From Streptomyces sp. CA-278952 (GTDB lineage: Bacteria; Actinomycetota; Actinomycetes; Streptomycetales; Streptomycetaceae): 64,000 nucleotides of DNA. Each line of letters begins with the position of its first letter. The stretch's first letter is position 1. Shown in pieces: positions 48,764 to 56,908 of the stretch. Made by a program: the position numbers and the translations under genes. The stretch covers positions 4,030,001 to 4,094,000 of the forward strand of contig NZ_CP112880.1 of the NCBI RefSeq assembly GCF_028747205.1. The letters are read 5' to 3'. The notes beneath the pieces are model-generated. The model saw nothing but the letters and a program-made list of their open reading frames with translations, did no database searches and was not told the origin of the DNA.

Positions 48764-49312
48764 TTACAGATACGGGCCCGAACGGATCGGGCCGTGCGGG
48801 TCCGCGCCGCCTTCCTCGTCCTCGTGTCCCGTGCCGGGCGGCAGGGCGCGGCGCATCTGCTCCAGCTGGGCGCGGGCCGCCATCTGCTGCGCGAACAGCG
48901 CCGTCTGGATGCCGTGGAACAGGCCCTCCAGCCAGCCCACCAGCTGGGCCTGGGCGATCCGCAGCTCGGCCTCGGAGGGCACCGACTCCTCGGTGAACGG
49001 CAGGGAGAGCCGCTCCAGCTCCTCGACCAGCTCGGGCGCCAGGCCGTCCTCCAGCTCCTTCACGGAGCTGGCGTGGATCTCCTTGAGCCTTACCCGGCTC
49101 GCCTCGTCGAGAGGAGCCGCCCTGACCTCCTCCAGGAGCTGCTTGATCATGCTGCCGATGCGCATGACCTTCGCGGGCTGTTCCACCATTTCCGTCACCG
49201 GGACCTCGCGCGACTCGTCGTCACTGGCACCGCCGCCGATAGCCATTCCGTCCTGGCCCACGACAAGGACCTGCGGGTGCTCCTGCGACCGGTCATTCCT
49301 CGGCATTTCCAT
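48764..49312 (-). CDS. bpa: Bacterial proteasome activator Bpa (DUF2587)
   Basis: 182 residues from ATG 49312 (MEMPRNDRS); ATG 49306 is an alternative. A four-helix-bundle core with KVMRIGSMIKQLLEEVRAAPLDEASRVRLKEIH and LRIAQAQLVGWLEGLFHGIQTALFAQQMAARAQLEQMRRALP is characteristic of this family. The protein ends GPYL, an HbYX-like C terminus in which Tyr is second to last; it docks into the 20S proteasome alpha ring and opens the gate without ATP. The substrates are unfolded proteins such as HspR in mycobacteria. Proteasome genes are elsewhere. Confidence 0.92.
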   Translation of the reverse strand: MEMPRNDRSQEHPQVLVVGQDGMAIGGGASDDESREVPVTEMVEQPAKVMRIGSMIKQLLEEVRAAPLDEASRVRLKEIHASSVKELEDGLAPELVEELERLSLPFTEESVPSEAELRIAQAQLVGWLEGLFHGIQTALFAQQMAARAQLEQMRRALPPGTGHEDEEGGADPHGPIRSGPYL

Positions 49313-49468
49313 GCCGCCATTGTCTCGCACACGTGCCGTACCCCACGTTGGTGCCCCCGAAAACGGAAGATCCACCGTCCTCGGGGGCACCGAAAGCCTT
49401 CCAGCAGCACCAGCAGCACCAGCAGCACTGGCAGCGCCGGCAGCACCGGAAGCCTCCGGCAGCGCCTC

Positions 49469-52330
49469 TCACCCCGCGCGTCGGGCCAGGGTCAGCCGGG
49501 AGCTGGTGAGGTCGGCGGCCAGGAGTCCGGCGAGCACCGGGACGACCACGGCCAGCAGCCCGATGGTCTCCCACGGCATCACGATCGGCGTGTAGGCCGA
49601 CTGCATCGGGTCCTCCCGCATGTCCGCGAGGGCCGCGCGCAGGTCGGTCAGCCGCAGGGCCACCGCGGGCACGAGCCCCGCCACCGTTCCCAGGAGCACC
49701 CCGGTCAGGGCGACGACCAGGCACTGGAAGCCGGACAGCGAACGCCGTACGCCCGGGGGCGCGCCCACCGCGCTGAGCGTGGTGAGGTCGGCCTCCGCGT
49801 CGGCCTTGGACAGCCCGGTCGTGATCGCCGCCGCGCCCAGGGTCACCACTCCGGCGAAGAGGGCGAGGATCAGCAGGATCGTGTCGTCGTCCGTCCGGGA
49901 CCTCTCCTCCGAGGTCATCAGGTACGCGCGGTTCCCCGCTTGGTCGAGTGCGGCTTGGACCGACTGGTTCTCGGCGTCCGTGGGCTCGCGGTTCAGCGTG
50001 AAGAAGCTGCCGTACTCCTTGACGTGCAGGCCGAGCCGCTCGGCGGTCTTCTCCGGCATGACCATCCGGATGCCCGGCGTCGCCGCGTAGTGGTCCGGAG
50101 CGACGTACACCTTCAGCCGGTCCGTGGTGGTGCGGGCCTTGCCCGGGTGCAGGGCCCGGTTCTTCTTGTCGCGCGCGTTGTAGATATGGGTGGCCTTGAG
50201 CGTGACCTCGCCACCCTTCGCGTACGCCGGGTTCAGCAGGACGGGGGTCCCCTCGGCGATGGCCTTCGCCGCCGCCGGGTCCTCCAGCTTCACGTACGAG
50301 TCGAGGACGTCCGCGCCGCCGATGACGATCTTGTGCTCATCGGTGCCGAACGCGACCATCGTGTAGTTCTCGTCCATGCAGGCCGGGGAGTTCATCAGCC
50401 GTTTGTGCTCGTCGGCCGAGATCCGCAGGGCGAGTTCCTTGGCTCCCTTGCCCTTCAGCGGGCAGGAGTGGCCCTTGCCGGTGGGCTTCACGAGTTCGAG
50501 GGTGCCGCAGCCGTTCTCCTCCTCGTAGTACACGGAGCAGTCGCTTCCGGCCCAGACGCGTCCGATGTCGGCGCGCCCACCGCTGACCGGGAGGTTCTCC
50601 TCGACGGCGGCCCGGGAGCGGGGCAGGTCGGCGTTGTCGCGGTCGTCGGAGGCCATCAGCGCCGCAGTGCCCGGGGTCATGTTGGGCGTGTAGTCGTACG
50701 CCTGCTCGGCGGCGCCGCTGCTGGTGTACGTGGCGATGGCGATGCTCCCCGCGACGGCCGCCATCACGGCGGCGACGGCGGGTGCGGTGCGGCCCCGGTT
50801 GCGGGCCGCGTCGCGCAGGGCGATGCGGGGCGTCAGCGGGAGCCTCCGGCCGAGCCGGCCGAGGAGGCCGACGATCACCGGAATGCAGCCGAGGACGCCC
50901 AGTTCGGCGAGGATGGAACCGCCGGCGACGAGATTGGTGCTGCCGTTGACCCCGCCGTAGACGGCGACGGCGACACCGGCACCGAGTGCGGTGACGCCGA
51001 TGACGGGCAGCACCCGGGAGCCGCGGCGGGTGCCGCGCCGGCCGGTGAGCGACTCCAGGACCGACTGGCGGCCCGCGACGATCGCCGGGGCGAGTGCGGC
51101 GAGGACGCCGGTGACCAGGCCGAGCACGGCGATGCCGAGGATCTCCCAGGGCCGTACGGTCAGTTCGCCGAAGCGGCTGCCCGCGTAGTCCTCGATCATC
51201 GGGCGGAACAGGGCGGTCAGACCGAATCCGGCGCCGACCCCGACCACCGCGCCGACCGCGCCCAGCACGGCGCCGCCCGCGAGCACCACGGCCCGGACCT
51301 GGCCCCGGGTGCCGCCGCACGAGCCGACCAGGCCCAGCTGCCGGCGGGAGCGGCGGGCGCCGACGGCGAACGCCGGGCCGGCCAGCAGCACGATCTCCAG
51401 GAGGGCCATGGCCGCCACCGTGAGGGCCGCCGCGGTCAGCGCCTTGTCCGTGGCGTTGTACGGGTCGCCCATCATGGCGGCCATCGGGATCTCGGAGTCC
51501 GGCGGCGGATCCAGGGCGACCCGGCGGGACATGACCACCACGCCCTTGTCGTTGGCGGCGAGAACGTCCTGCCAGGTCACGCCCGCGCCGGTCGGGGCCT
51601 GGACCAGCCACCTCGGGTCGCTCGCCTGGGGCGGCAGGACGTTCTTGTCGCGGTCGGCGGTCTTCTGCCAGGGGTCGATGACCGAGCCGGGGAGCGCGTA
51701 CAGGGAATCGGCCCGCAGGTCGGCGGGGAGTTCGACCGCGCCGGTGAGCGTGTAGGTCTGGTCGGGGCCGCGCACCGTGACGCGGTCGCCGACGGACAGC
51801 CCGGACGCCTCGATGAAGTCCTCGGTCGCCGCGATCTCGTCGTCGGCCCGGGGGTAGGCGCCCTCGGTCAGTTCGATGCGGCCGCGCAGCATCGGGTCGG
51901 AGACGCTCAGTTCGGTGATCTCGGTGTCCGTGATGCCGTGGCGGGTGGTCACCGACGCCGGTGCGGTCCGCTCGGTGAGATACCGCGAGCCCTCGGGGAA
52001 GGCCGCGGGCACGTCGACCGGCCTCTCCTGCTCCTCCGGGGTGGGGTCCGGGGCGCCCTGGGGTGTTCCCCAGGTCGCGCCGTCGGGCATCTGCTGGAGC
52101 TTCACCGGGCCCATGCTCGTGGCGGAGAACCGGGCGTCGGCCGCCCCCAGCTCAGCGGTCAGTTCCTTGGCCTTGGTGGGCAGGGCGCTGCGGTAGGTGA
52201 GGTCGGCGGCGGTCACGCCGAGGACCGGCAGGGCGATCATCGCGACGACCAGGGCGCTGCGGCCCTTGGCCCGCACGGCGTCGCGCCGGGCTATGCGGAA
52301 GGCGGCGCGCCAGCCGGGGAGCGGGTTCAC
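49469..52330 (-). CDS. FtsX-like ABC transporter permease
   Basis: 953 residues, a double FtsX permease. An N-terminal helix (about 24-42) precedes a 240-residue extracellular domain. Four to five helices follow from about 280 to 500 (LTAAALTVAAMALLEIVLLAGPAF, AVVLAGGAVLGAVGAVVGVGAGFGLTALF). A second extracellular domain with many Cys and Lys residues comes next (about 530-780), then a C-terminal group of helices. The architecture matches MacB/LolE-type transporters that act at the outer face of the membrane, and a mechanotransmission role is likely. Overlaps the ATPase gene by 4 bases. Confidence 0.9.
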   Translation of the reverse strand: MNPLPGWRAAFRIARRDAVRAKGRSALVVAMIALPVLGVTAADLTYRSALPTKAKELTAELGAADARFSATSMGPVKLQQMPDGATWGTPQGAPDPTPEEQERPVDVPAAFPEGSRYLTERTAPASVTTRHGITDTEITELSVSDPMLRGRIELTEGAYPRADDEIAATEDFIEASGLSVGDRVTVRGPDQTYTLTGAVELPADLRADSLYALPGSVIDPWQKTADRDKNVLPPQASDPRWLVQAPTGAGVTWQDVLAANDKGVVVMSRRVALDPPPDSEIPMAAMMGDPYNATDKALTAAALTVAAMALLEIVLLAGPAFAVGARRSRRQLGLVGSCGGTRGQVRAVVLAGGAVLGAVGAVVGVGAGFGLTALFRPMIEDYAGSRFGELTVRPWEILGIAVLGLVTGVLAALAPAIVAGRQSVLESLTGRRGTRRGSRVLPVIGVTALGAGVAVAVYGGVNGSTNLVAGGSILAELGVLGCIPVIVGLLGRLGRRLPLTPRIALRDAARNRGRTAPAVAAVMAAVAGSIAIATYTSSGAAEQAYDYTPNMTPGTAALMASDDRDNADLPRSRAAVEENLPVSGGRADIGRVWAGSDCSVYYEEENGCGTLELVKPTGKGHSCPLKGKGAKELALRISADEHKRLMNSPACMDENYTMVAFGTDEHKIVIGGADVLDSYVKLEDPAAAKAIAEGTPVLLNPAYAKGGEVTLKATHIYNARDKKNRALHPGKARTTTDRLKVYVAPDHYAATPGIRMVMPEKTAERLGLHVKEYGSFFTLNREPTDAENQSVQAALDQAGNRAYLMTSEERSRTDDDTILLILALFAGVVTLGAAAITTGLSKADAEADLTTLSAVGAPPGVRRSLSGFQCLVVALTGVLLGTVAGLVPAVALRLTDLRAALADMREDPMQSAYTPIVMPWETIGLLAVVVPVLAGLLAADLTSSRLTLARRAG

Positions 52331-53109
52331 GTGGCGGCCTCGGCGGTTCCGGTGGAGAGCAGGGAGTCGGCCCCGGTGGTCAGCGTCTGGTCGACGATCG
52401 AGCCGTCCCGGAGGAACACGACCCGGTCGGCCCAGGCCGCGTACCGGGGCTCATGGGTCACCATGACGCCGGCCGCGCCCTGGTCGCAGCGGGTGCGCAG
52501 CAGGGCGAGGACGGCCTCGCCGGTCTCGGAGTCGAGCGCTCCGGTCGGCTCGTCGGCGAGCACGAGGCGCCGGTCGCCGACGAGGGCGCGGGCGATGGCG
52601 ACGCGCTGCTGCTGGCCGCCGGACATCTCGTCGGGGAAGCGGTCGGCGATCTCCTCCAGCTTCAGCTCGGCCAGTGCGGCGAGGGCCTCCTTGCGGGCCT
52701 TGCGCACGGAGACGCCGTCGAGTTCGCGGGGCAGCGCGATGTTCTCGGCGGCGGTGAGGGCGGGGATGAGGTTGTAGTCCTGGAAGACGTAGCCGACGCT
52801 GCGGCGGCGCAGTGCGGCCATCCCCTTGGGGCCGAGGGCGGCGATGTCCTGGCCCTCGATGACCACCTGGCCGCTGGTGGCGGTGTCCAGCCCGCCGGCC
52901 AGGGTCAGCAGGGTGGACTTGCCGGAGCCGGAGGGGCCCATCACGGCGACCAGTTCGCCCGGGTGCACGGCGAGCTGGATCCCGCGCAGGGCGTGCACCT
53001 CGGCGATGCCGGAGCCATGGGTACGGGTCAGCGCCCGCAGTTCGAGTACGGGGCTGCCGCCGGGCGTCCCGGAGGACGGCGGGGGCGGGGGTGTGGCGGA
53101 CGAAGGCAT
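52327..53109 (-). CDS. ABC transporter ATPase (MacB/LolD type)
   Basis: 260 residues from ATG 53109. Walker A GPSGSGKSTLL, ABC signature MSGGQQQRVAIARAL, Walker B RLVLADEPTGALD and the switch His in VTHEP are complete. The YNLIPALTAAENIALP region fits the MacB/FtsE class. It drives the adjacent FtsX permease, possibly in export of a peptide or lipid, or in wall control; the substrate is not visible. Confidence 0.93.
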   Translation of the reverse strand: MPSSATPPPPPSSGTPGGSPVLELRALTRTHGSGIAEVHALRGIQLAVHPGELVAVMGPSGSGKSTLLTLAGGLDTATSGQVVIEGQDIAALGPKGMAALRRRSVGYVFQDYNLIPALTAAENIALPRELDGVSVRKARKEALAALAELKLEEIADRFPDEMSGGQQQRVAIARALVGDRRLVLADEPTGALDSETGEAVLALLRTRCDQGAAGVMVTHEPRYAAWADRVVFLRDGSIVDQTLTTGADSLLSTGTAEAAT

Positions 53110-53276
53110 GGCGAGTGGTTCCCCCCTGGGAACGGACGGGGTCAGGTGCGGGCGGTGGTGGCGCCCGGGATGGGGGCGGCGGCGGTGCTGCCCGGAGGTA
53201 TGGCCGGCGGCGGTGGTGCCCGGGATGTGGGCGGCGGTGCCGGGAGAGGCGTCCGCCGGTGCCGCGGGTGCCGGCG
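53110..53276. repeat. Imperfect G-rich repeats between ATPase and PadR genes
   Basis: A block of about 40 bases (53150-53240) is repeated imperfectly: GGCGGTGGTGCCCGGGATG with GGGGGCGGCGG tails. No gene is visible in this stretch. Confidence 0.5.
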
Positions 53277-53900
53277 TCAGCGCCTGGACCGGGTCCGGCC
53301 GGCCAGGGAGCGGGCCGGGCCGCGGGTCGCCGTGGGGCCGGGCTCGGCGGAGGGTTCGGTCGCGGCGGCCTCGGCGAGACGGACGAGCCGGGACTCGCAG
53401 TGGTCGAGCCAGCGGGCCTCGGCCTCCGCCTGGAAGATCAGCTGCTCCACGACGAGGAGCCAGGCGACCTCGTCCCGGTTGGCCGGGACGTCGGCCAGGG
53501 CCTGTGCCTTGAGGCGGGTGTAGTCCTGCATCGCCTTGAGCGTGTGGTGGCGCTGGGCCTGGATGACGTCCCGGATGTCGACGCCGGGCGCGCCCACGGC
53601 CATGGCGAGCTTGATGGCCAGTTCGTCGCGGGGCGGACTGGTGCGGTCCACGGGCGTCTCGAACCAGGTGCGCAGCTCCGTGCGGCCGTCGTCGGTGATC
53701 GCGTACAGGTCGTGCCCGGCGTCGTCCGAGCCCTCCTGGACGATCATGCCGTCGCGCTCCAGCCGGCTGAGCGTCGTGTAGACCTGCCCGACGTTCAGGG
53801 GCCAGGTGGAGCCGGTGCGTGACTCGAACTCGGTGCGGAGCTGGGACCCGTAACGAGGGCCCCGCTCCAGCAGGGCCAGCAGGCCGTGGCGAATGGACAT
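53277..53900 (-). CDS. PadR family transcriptional regulator
   Basis: 207 residues from ATG 53900 (MSIRHGLLALLERGPRYGSQLR). The winged helix is typical: GPRYGSQLRTEFESRTGSTWPLNVGQVYTTLSRLERDGMIVQ. Then a helical effector domain with RHHTLKAMQDYTRLKAQALADV and a C-terminal basic, Ala/Pro-rich tail. It likely represses the ABC operon downstream, 167 bases away on the same strand, and its own promoter. No ribosome site is visible before the start, which may be leaderless. Confidence 0.88.
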   Translation of the reverse strand: MSIRHGLLALLERGPRYGSQLRTEFESRTGSTWPLNVGQVYTTLSRLERDGMIVQEGSDDAGHDLYAITDDGRTELRTWFETPVDRTSPPRDELAIKLAMAVGAPGVDIRDVIQAQRHHTLKAMQDYTRLKAQALADVPANRDEVAWLLVVEQLIFQAEAEARWLDHCESRLVRLAEAAATEPSAEPGPTATRGPARSLAGRTRSRR

Positions 53901-53922
53901 ACTGAGTATGTATACCGAGTAT
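53899..53922 (-). promoter_or_regulatory. Tandem PadR operator over the padR start
   Basis: ATACTGAGTAT (53899-53909) and ATACCGAGTAT (53912-53922) are two 11-bp near-palindromes spaced 13 bases apart, ATAC..GTAT being the typical PadR half-site. They overlap the PadR gene start, so binding would block transcription or initiation. Confidence 0.7.
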
Positions 53923-54004
53923 GTTCGTCCTGGCAAGTCGCATCGGTACGGTTCCGCGCAGCGCGACAAGGTGTTATGCGCAGCGCGACGAGGGGGCGCG
54001 ACGC

Positions 54005-54739
54005 TCAGTTCGCCTGACGCATACGGAAGGCGAGGAAGCCGAGCCCCAGCCCGACCAGCGCGATGCCCGTACCGAGCGAGACCTGCTGTATCCGTTGTAC
54101 GGACGCGGCGTCCAGAGCCTGTCCGGACCGGGGCCCCGGATCGGTGAAGGCGCTGGGCGGCGGGGCGGAACCGGGCAGGTCAACCGGTTCTACGAGGTCC
54201 GCATCGGGCTCGTCCTCCGGCACCGGCTCGTCGGCCCGCGCCAGCTCCAGCGGCGTCAGTGAACGCCCCGGCCGCGCCTTGCCCGCCCCGGCCTCGCGGC
54301 CGGCCAGGGGGGCGGTCGACCCGGATACGCCGGGGGAAGCGGAAGGGGAGGAGGAGGCGGAGTCCGGCGAGTCGGACCCGGGCCCGGCGGGGGCCTGCGC
54401 CCCGTGCCCGGTCGTCGCCGGGGAGGACGGGTCCGGGCCGCTGCCCGGAGTTCCGGAGACAGGGACGCCGGACCGCCCGGGCAGGGCGGACGGGAGCGCC
54501 GAGGGGGACGCGGAGCCCGACGGTACGGGCCGTGGCGCGGCCGGACGGGCAGGGGCCGCGGACGGGGTGGCGGCGGGGCTCGACGTGCCGGGGGTGGGGG
54601 GCGTGGCGGAGTGGGGCGGGCTGGCGGGCGCCGGTGAACCGTGGGCGGAGCCGCCCAGCGGCCCCAGCGCCGCTCCGGCTGCAGCCATCAGACAGACCGC
54701 ACACCTCGACGGCCATGCGGCCGGAAGTCCTGGACCCAT
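54005..54739 (-). CDS. Secreted or membrane-anchored low-complexity protein
   Basis: 244 residues. The start at ATG 54739 lacks a good ribosome site. A signal-like hydrophobic segment (about 10-30) precedes some 130 residues made almost wholly of Ala, Pro, Ser, Thr and Gly, then an acidic segment (LARADEPVPEDEPDADLVEPVDLPG) and a C-terminal helix (TGIALVGLGLGFLAFRMRQAN) with a basic stop. I recognise no domain. It resembles a wall-spanning stalk protein. Located downstream of divergent kinase and PadR genes, with no clear partner. Confidence 0.5.
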   Translation of the reverse strand: MGPGLPAAWPSRCAVCLMAAAGAALGPLGGSAHGSPAPASPPHSATPPTPGTSSPAATPSAAPARPAAPRPVPSGSASPSALPSALPGRSGVPVSGTPGSGPDPSSPATTGHGAQAPAGPGSDSPDSASSSPSASPGVSGSTAPLAGREAGAGKARPGRSLTPLELARADEPVPEDEPDADLVEPVDLPGSAPPPSAFTDPGPRSGQALDAASVQRIQQVSLGTGIALVGLGLGFLAFRMRQAN

Positions 54740-54905
54740 GAGATCAGCGTCACACGGGCCCCCTCATCCGGCATCCCGGACGCGGTATCCGGAAATTCGG
54801 GCCCTGATAGTGCCCTGATAGCGGTCCGGGGCGGAGATCCGTGGGCCCGTAACGGTCACCTCCGGACACCGCCCGGCCGGACGGATTCGACAGGTGGCCG
54901 GCGGA

Positions 54906-56555
54906 TCAGGAGGGCTTGCCGGTGGAGACCTGCAGCTCGAAGTGGGCGCCGCGCTCGGAGACGGCCGCGCCGGAGGACGGGAACTGGCCGACGACCTGGC
55001 CGTCGGCGTAGGTGTTGCCCTTCTCCTCGATCTCCTTGACGGTCCATCCCGCGGCGGCCGCGCACGCCTTCGCGGACTGGATGTCCTTGTAGACGAAGTT
55101 CGGCGCCTGGACCTTCGCCGGGTCGTTGGAGTCCTCGGAGGCATTCGTGCACTCCGTGCTCTTCATCGTCCGGTTGCGCTCCGGCGGGCGGTATCCCTCC
55201 ACCTCGCTGGTGCCCGGGTCCCCGCCCTTGCCCGCCTCGTCGTCCTTGCCGTCCTTGCCGTCTTGGAGGGCGATCGCGGTGATCAGGCCGCCGATGGCCA
55301 GCAGCGCGACGACGATCGAACCGACGACGACCGGCATGTTCCGCTTGGAGCCGCCGCCGGCGGCCGCGCCCACGGCCGTCGCGTGCTGCGGGCTGATCGA
55401 GTACGGCGGCGGGGTCTGGTGGGCCAGTGGTCCCGAGGTCTGGTAGCCCTGGGCCGCCTGCGGGTAGCCGTAGCCCGGCGTGGGCGCCGGGGTCGGTTGG
55501 CCGTACGGACCCGGCTGGTGGGGCTGCTGCTGCGGATGCGGCTGGTACGGCGTCTGGACGCTCTGGGGCGACGGGGCGCTCTGGTCGACCGGCGGGAACA
55601 CCGCGGAGCCGACACCGGAGCCGCTGTTGGCGGGTCCGCCGCCGGCCACGATCACGGGGGCGCCGGTCTGGCCGCCGGAGGCGTTCAGCACGCGGGCGAT
55701 CTCGTCGCGCATCGCGGCGGCGCTGGGGAAGCGCTCGTTCGGGTTCTTCTTGAGCGCGCGGGCGACGAGGGCGTCCATGGCCGGGGTGACCGACCGGTTG
55801 ATGCTGGACGGCGCGACCGGCTCCTCCTGCACATGCGCGTACGCGATGGCCAGCGGCGAGTCCGCGTCGAACGGGATCCGGCCGGTGAGCAGCTGGAAGA
55901 GCATGATGCCGACCGAATACAGGTCGGACCGGGCGTCGACGCCGCGGCCGAGGGCCTGCTCGGGGGAGAGATACTGCGGGGTGCCGACGACCATGCCGGT
56001 CTGCGTCATCGAGGTGACACCGGACTGCATGGCACGGGCGATGCCGAAGTCCATGACCTTGACGATGCCGCGCTTGGTCATCATCACGTTGCCGGGCTTG
56101 ATGTCCCGGTGGACCAGGCCCATCTCGTGGCTGGTCTCCAGCGCGGCGAGCACGTCCGCCGTCACCTTGAGGGCCTTGTCGGCGGGCATCGCGCCGTGAC
56201 TGCGGATGTCGGCTGCCAACACCGAGCCGAGCGGCTGCCCCTCGACGTACTCCATGACGATGTACGGCATCAGCGCACCGCCGAGCTCGTCCTCGCCGGT
56301 GTCGAAGACGGAGACGATGTTGGTGTGCTGGAGCTTGGCGACGGCCTGCGCCTCACGCCGGAAACGCTCACGGAAGGACTGCTCGCGGCCGAGCTCCGTG
56401 TGCAGGGTCTTGATCGCGACCTGGCGGTCGAGGGCGGAGTCGTAGGCCAGGTATACGGACGCCATCCCGCCCTCGCCGAGCAGGTCGCGCAGCTGGTAGC
56501 GGCCGCCCGCGACCGCCCCGCCCGCGTAGCGGCCCTGTGCGCCGTCCTGGCTCAT
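54906..56555 (-). CDS. Ser/Thr protein kinase with one PASTA domain
   Basis: 549 residues from ATG 56555, behind GGGGGAAG. The kinase has GEGGMASVYLAYD, IKTL lysine, HRDIKPGNVM, DFGIA and SPEQALG. A Pro/Gln-rich linker (about 300-390) leads to a helix (NMPVVVGSIVVALLAIGGLITAIAL) and an extracellular part with one PASTA-like domain (NFVYKDIQSAKACAAAAGWTVK). It could be the PknA counterpart missing from the pknB operon. Divergent from another kinase at 56909. Confidence 0.9.
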   Translation of the reverse strand: MSQDGAQGRYAGGAVAGGRYQLRDLLGEGGMASVYLAYDSALDRQVAIKTLHTELGREQSFRERFRREAQAVAKLQHTNIVSVFDTGEDELGGALMPYIVMEYVEGQPLGSVLAADIRSHGAMPADKALKVTADVLAALETSHEMGLVHRDIKPGNVMMTKRGIVKVMDFGIARAMQSGVTSMTQTGMVVGTPQYLSPEQALGRGVDARSDLYSVGIMLFQLLTGRIPFDADSPLAIAYAHVQEEPVAPSSINRSVTPAMDALVARALKKNPNERFPSAAAMRDEIARVLNASGGQTGAPVIVAGGGPANSGSGVGSAVFPPVDQSAPSPQSVQTPYQPHPQQQPHQPGPYGQPTPAPTPGYGYPQAAQGYQTSGPLAHQTPPPYSISPQHATAVGAAAGGGSKRNMPVVVGSIVVALLAIGGLITAIALQDGKDGKDDEAGKGGDPGTSEVEGYRPPERNRTMKSTECTNASEDSNDPAKVQAPNFVYKDIQSAKACAAAAGWTVKEIEEKGNTYADGQVVGQFPSSGAAVSERGAHFELQVSTGKPS

Positions 56556-56908
56556 GACTTGCTTCCCCCTCGGCGGCGCGCGGTCGCACGCGGTATATCC
56601 GTCTGACGTCGTTTCTGTCTGACGTGGTTGCGTGCGACGCGGTTCCGTACAACGCGATTACGCGCCAAGTCTGCCGCAGGGGTCCGACACGTCAAGCCGG
56701 GTGCCCGTTCCGTGACCCTACGCACAAGAAGCGTCTCGGAAGCGTTACAGGAAACGCATCAAATCCATGTGTACGACGCGCCGGGTGGCCCGATGATCCT
56801 GCCGCAGCGGAACCGTGGTGTCCGGTGGAGGCTGTAGCGTGACGCTGCAATGCAGCAAGGCACCGTGAGAACCCGCGGACGCGCGGACAGATACGACGGC
56901 GAGGACTG
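56556..56908. other. Divergent promoter region of two kinase genes
   Basis: 353 bases between the start codons of the minus- and plus-strand kinases. No gene, terminator or strong palindrome is visible. GGTGTCCGGTGGAGGCTGTAGC near 56817-56839 precedes the plus-strand start. Confidence 0.45.

Noticed and set aside
48677..52777. A 1366-codon open frame on the plus strand
   Set aside because: It runs antisense to bpa and the ABC permease, with shadow-frame composition and no start signal.
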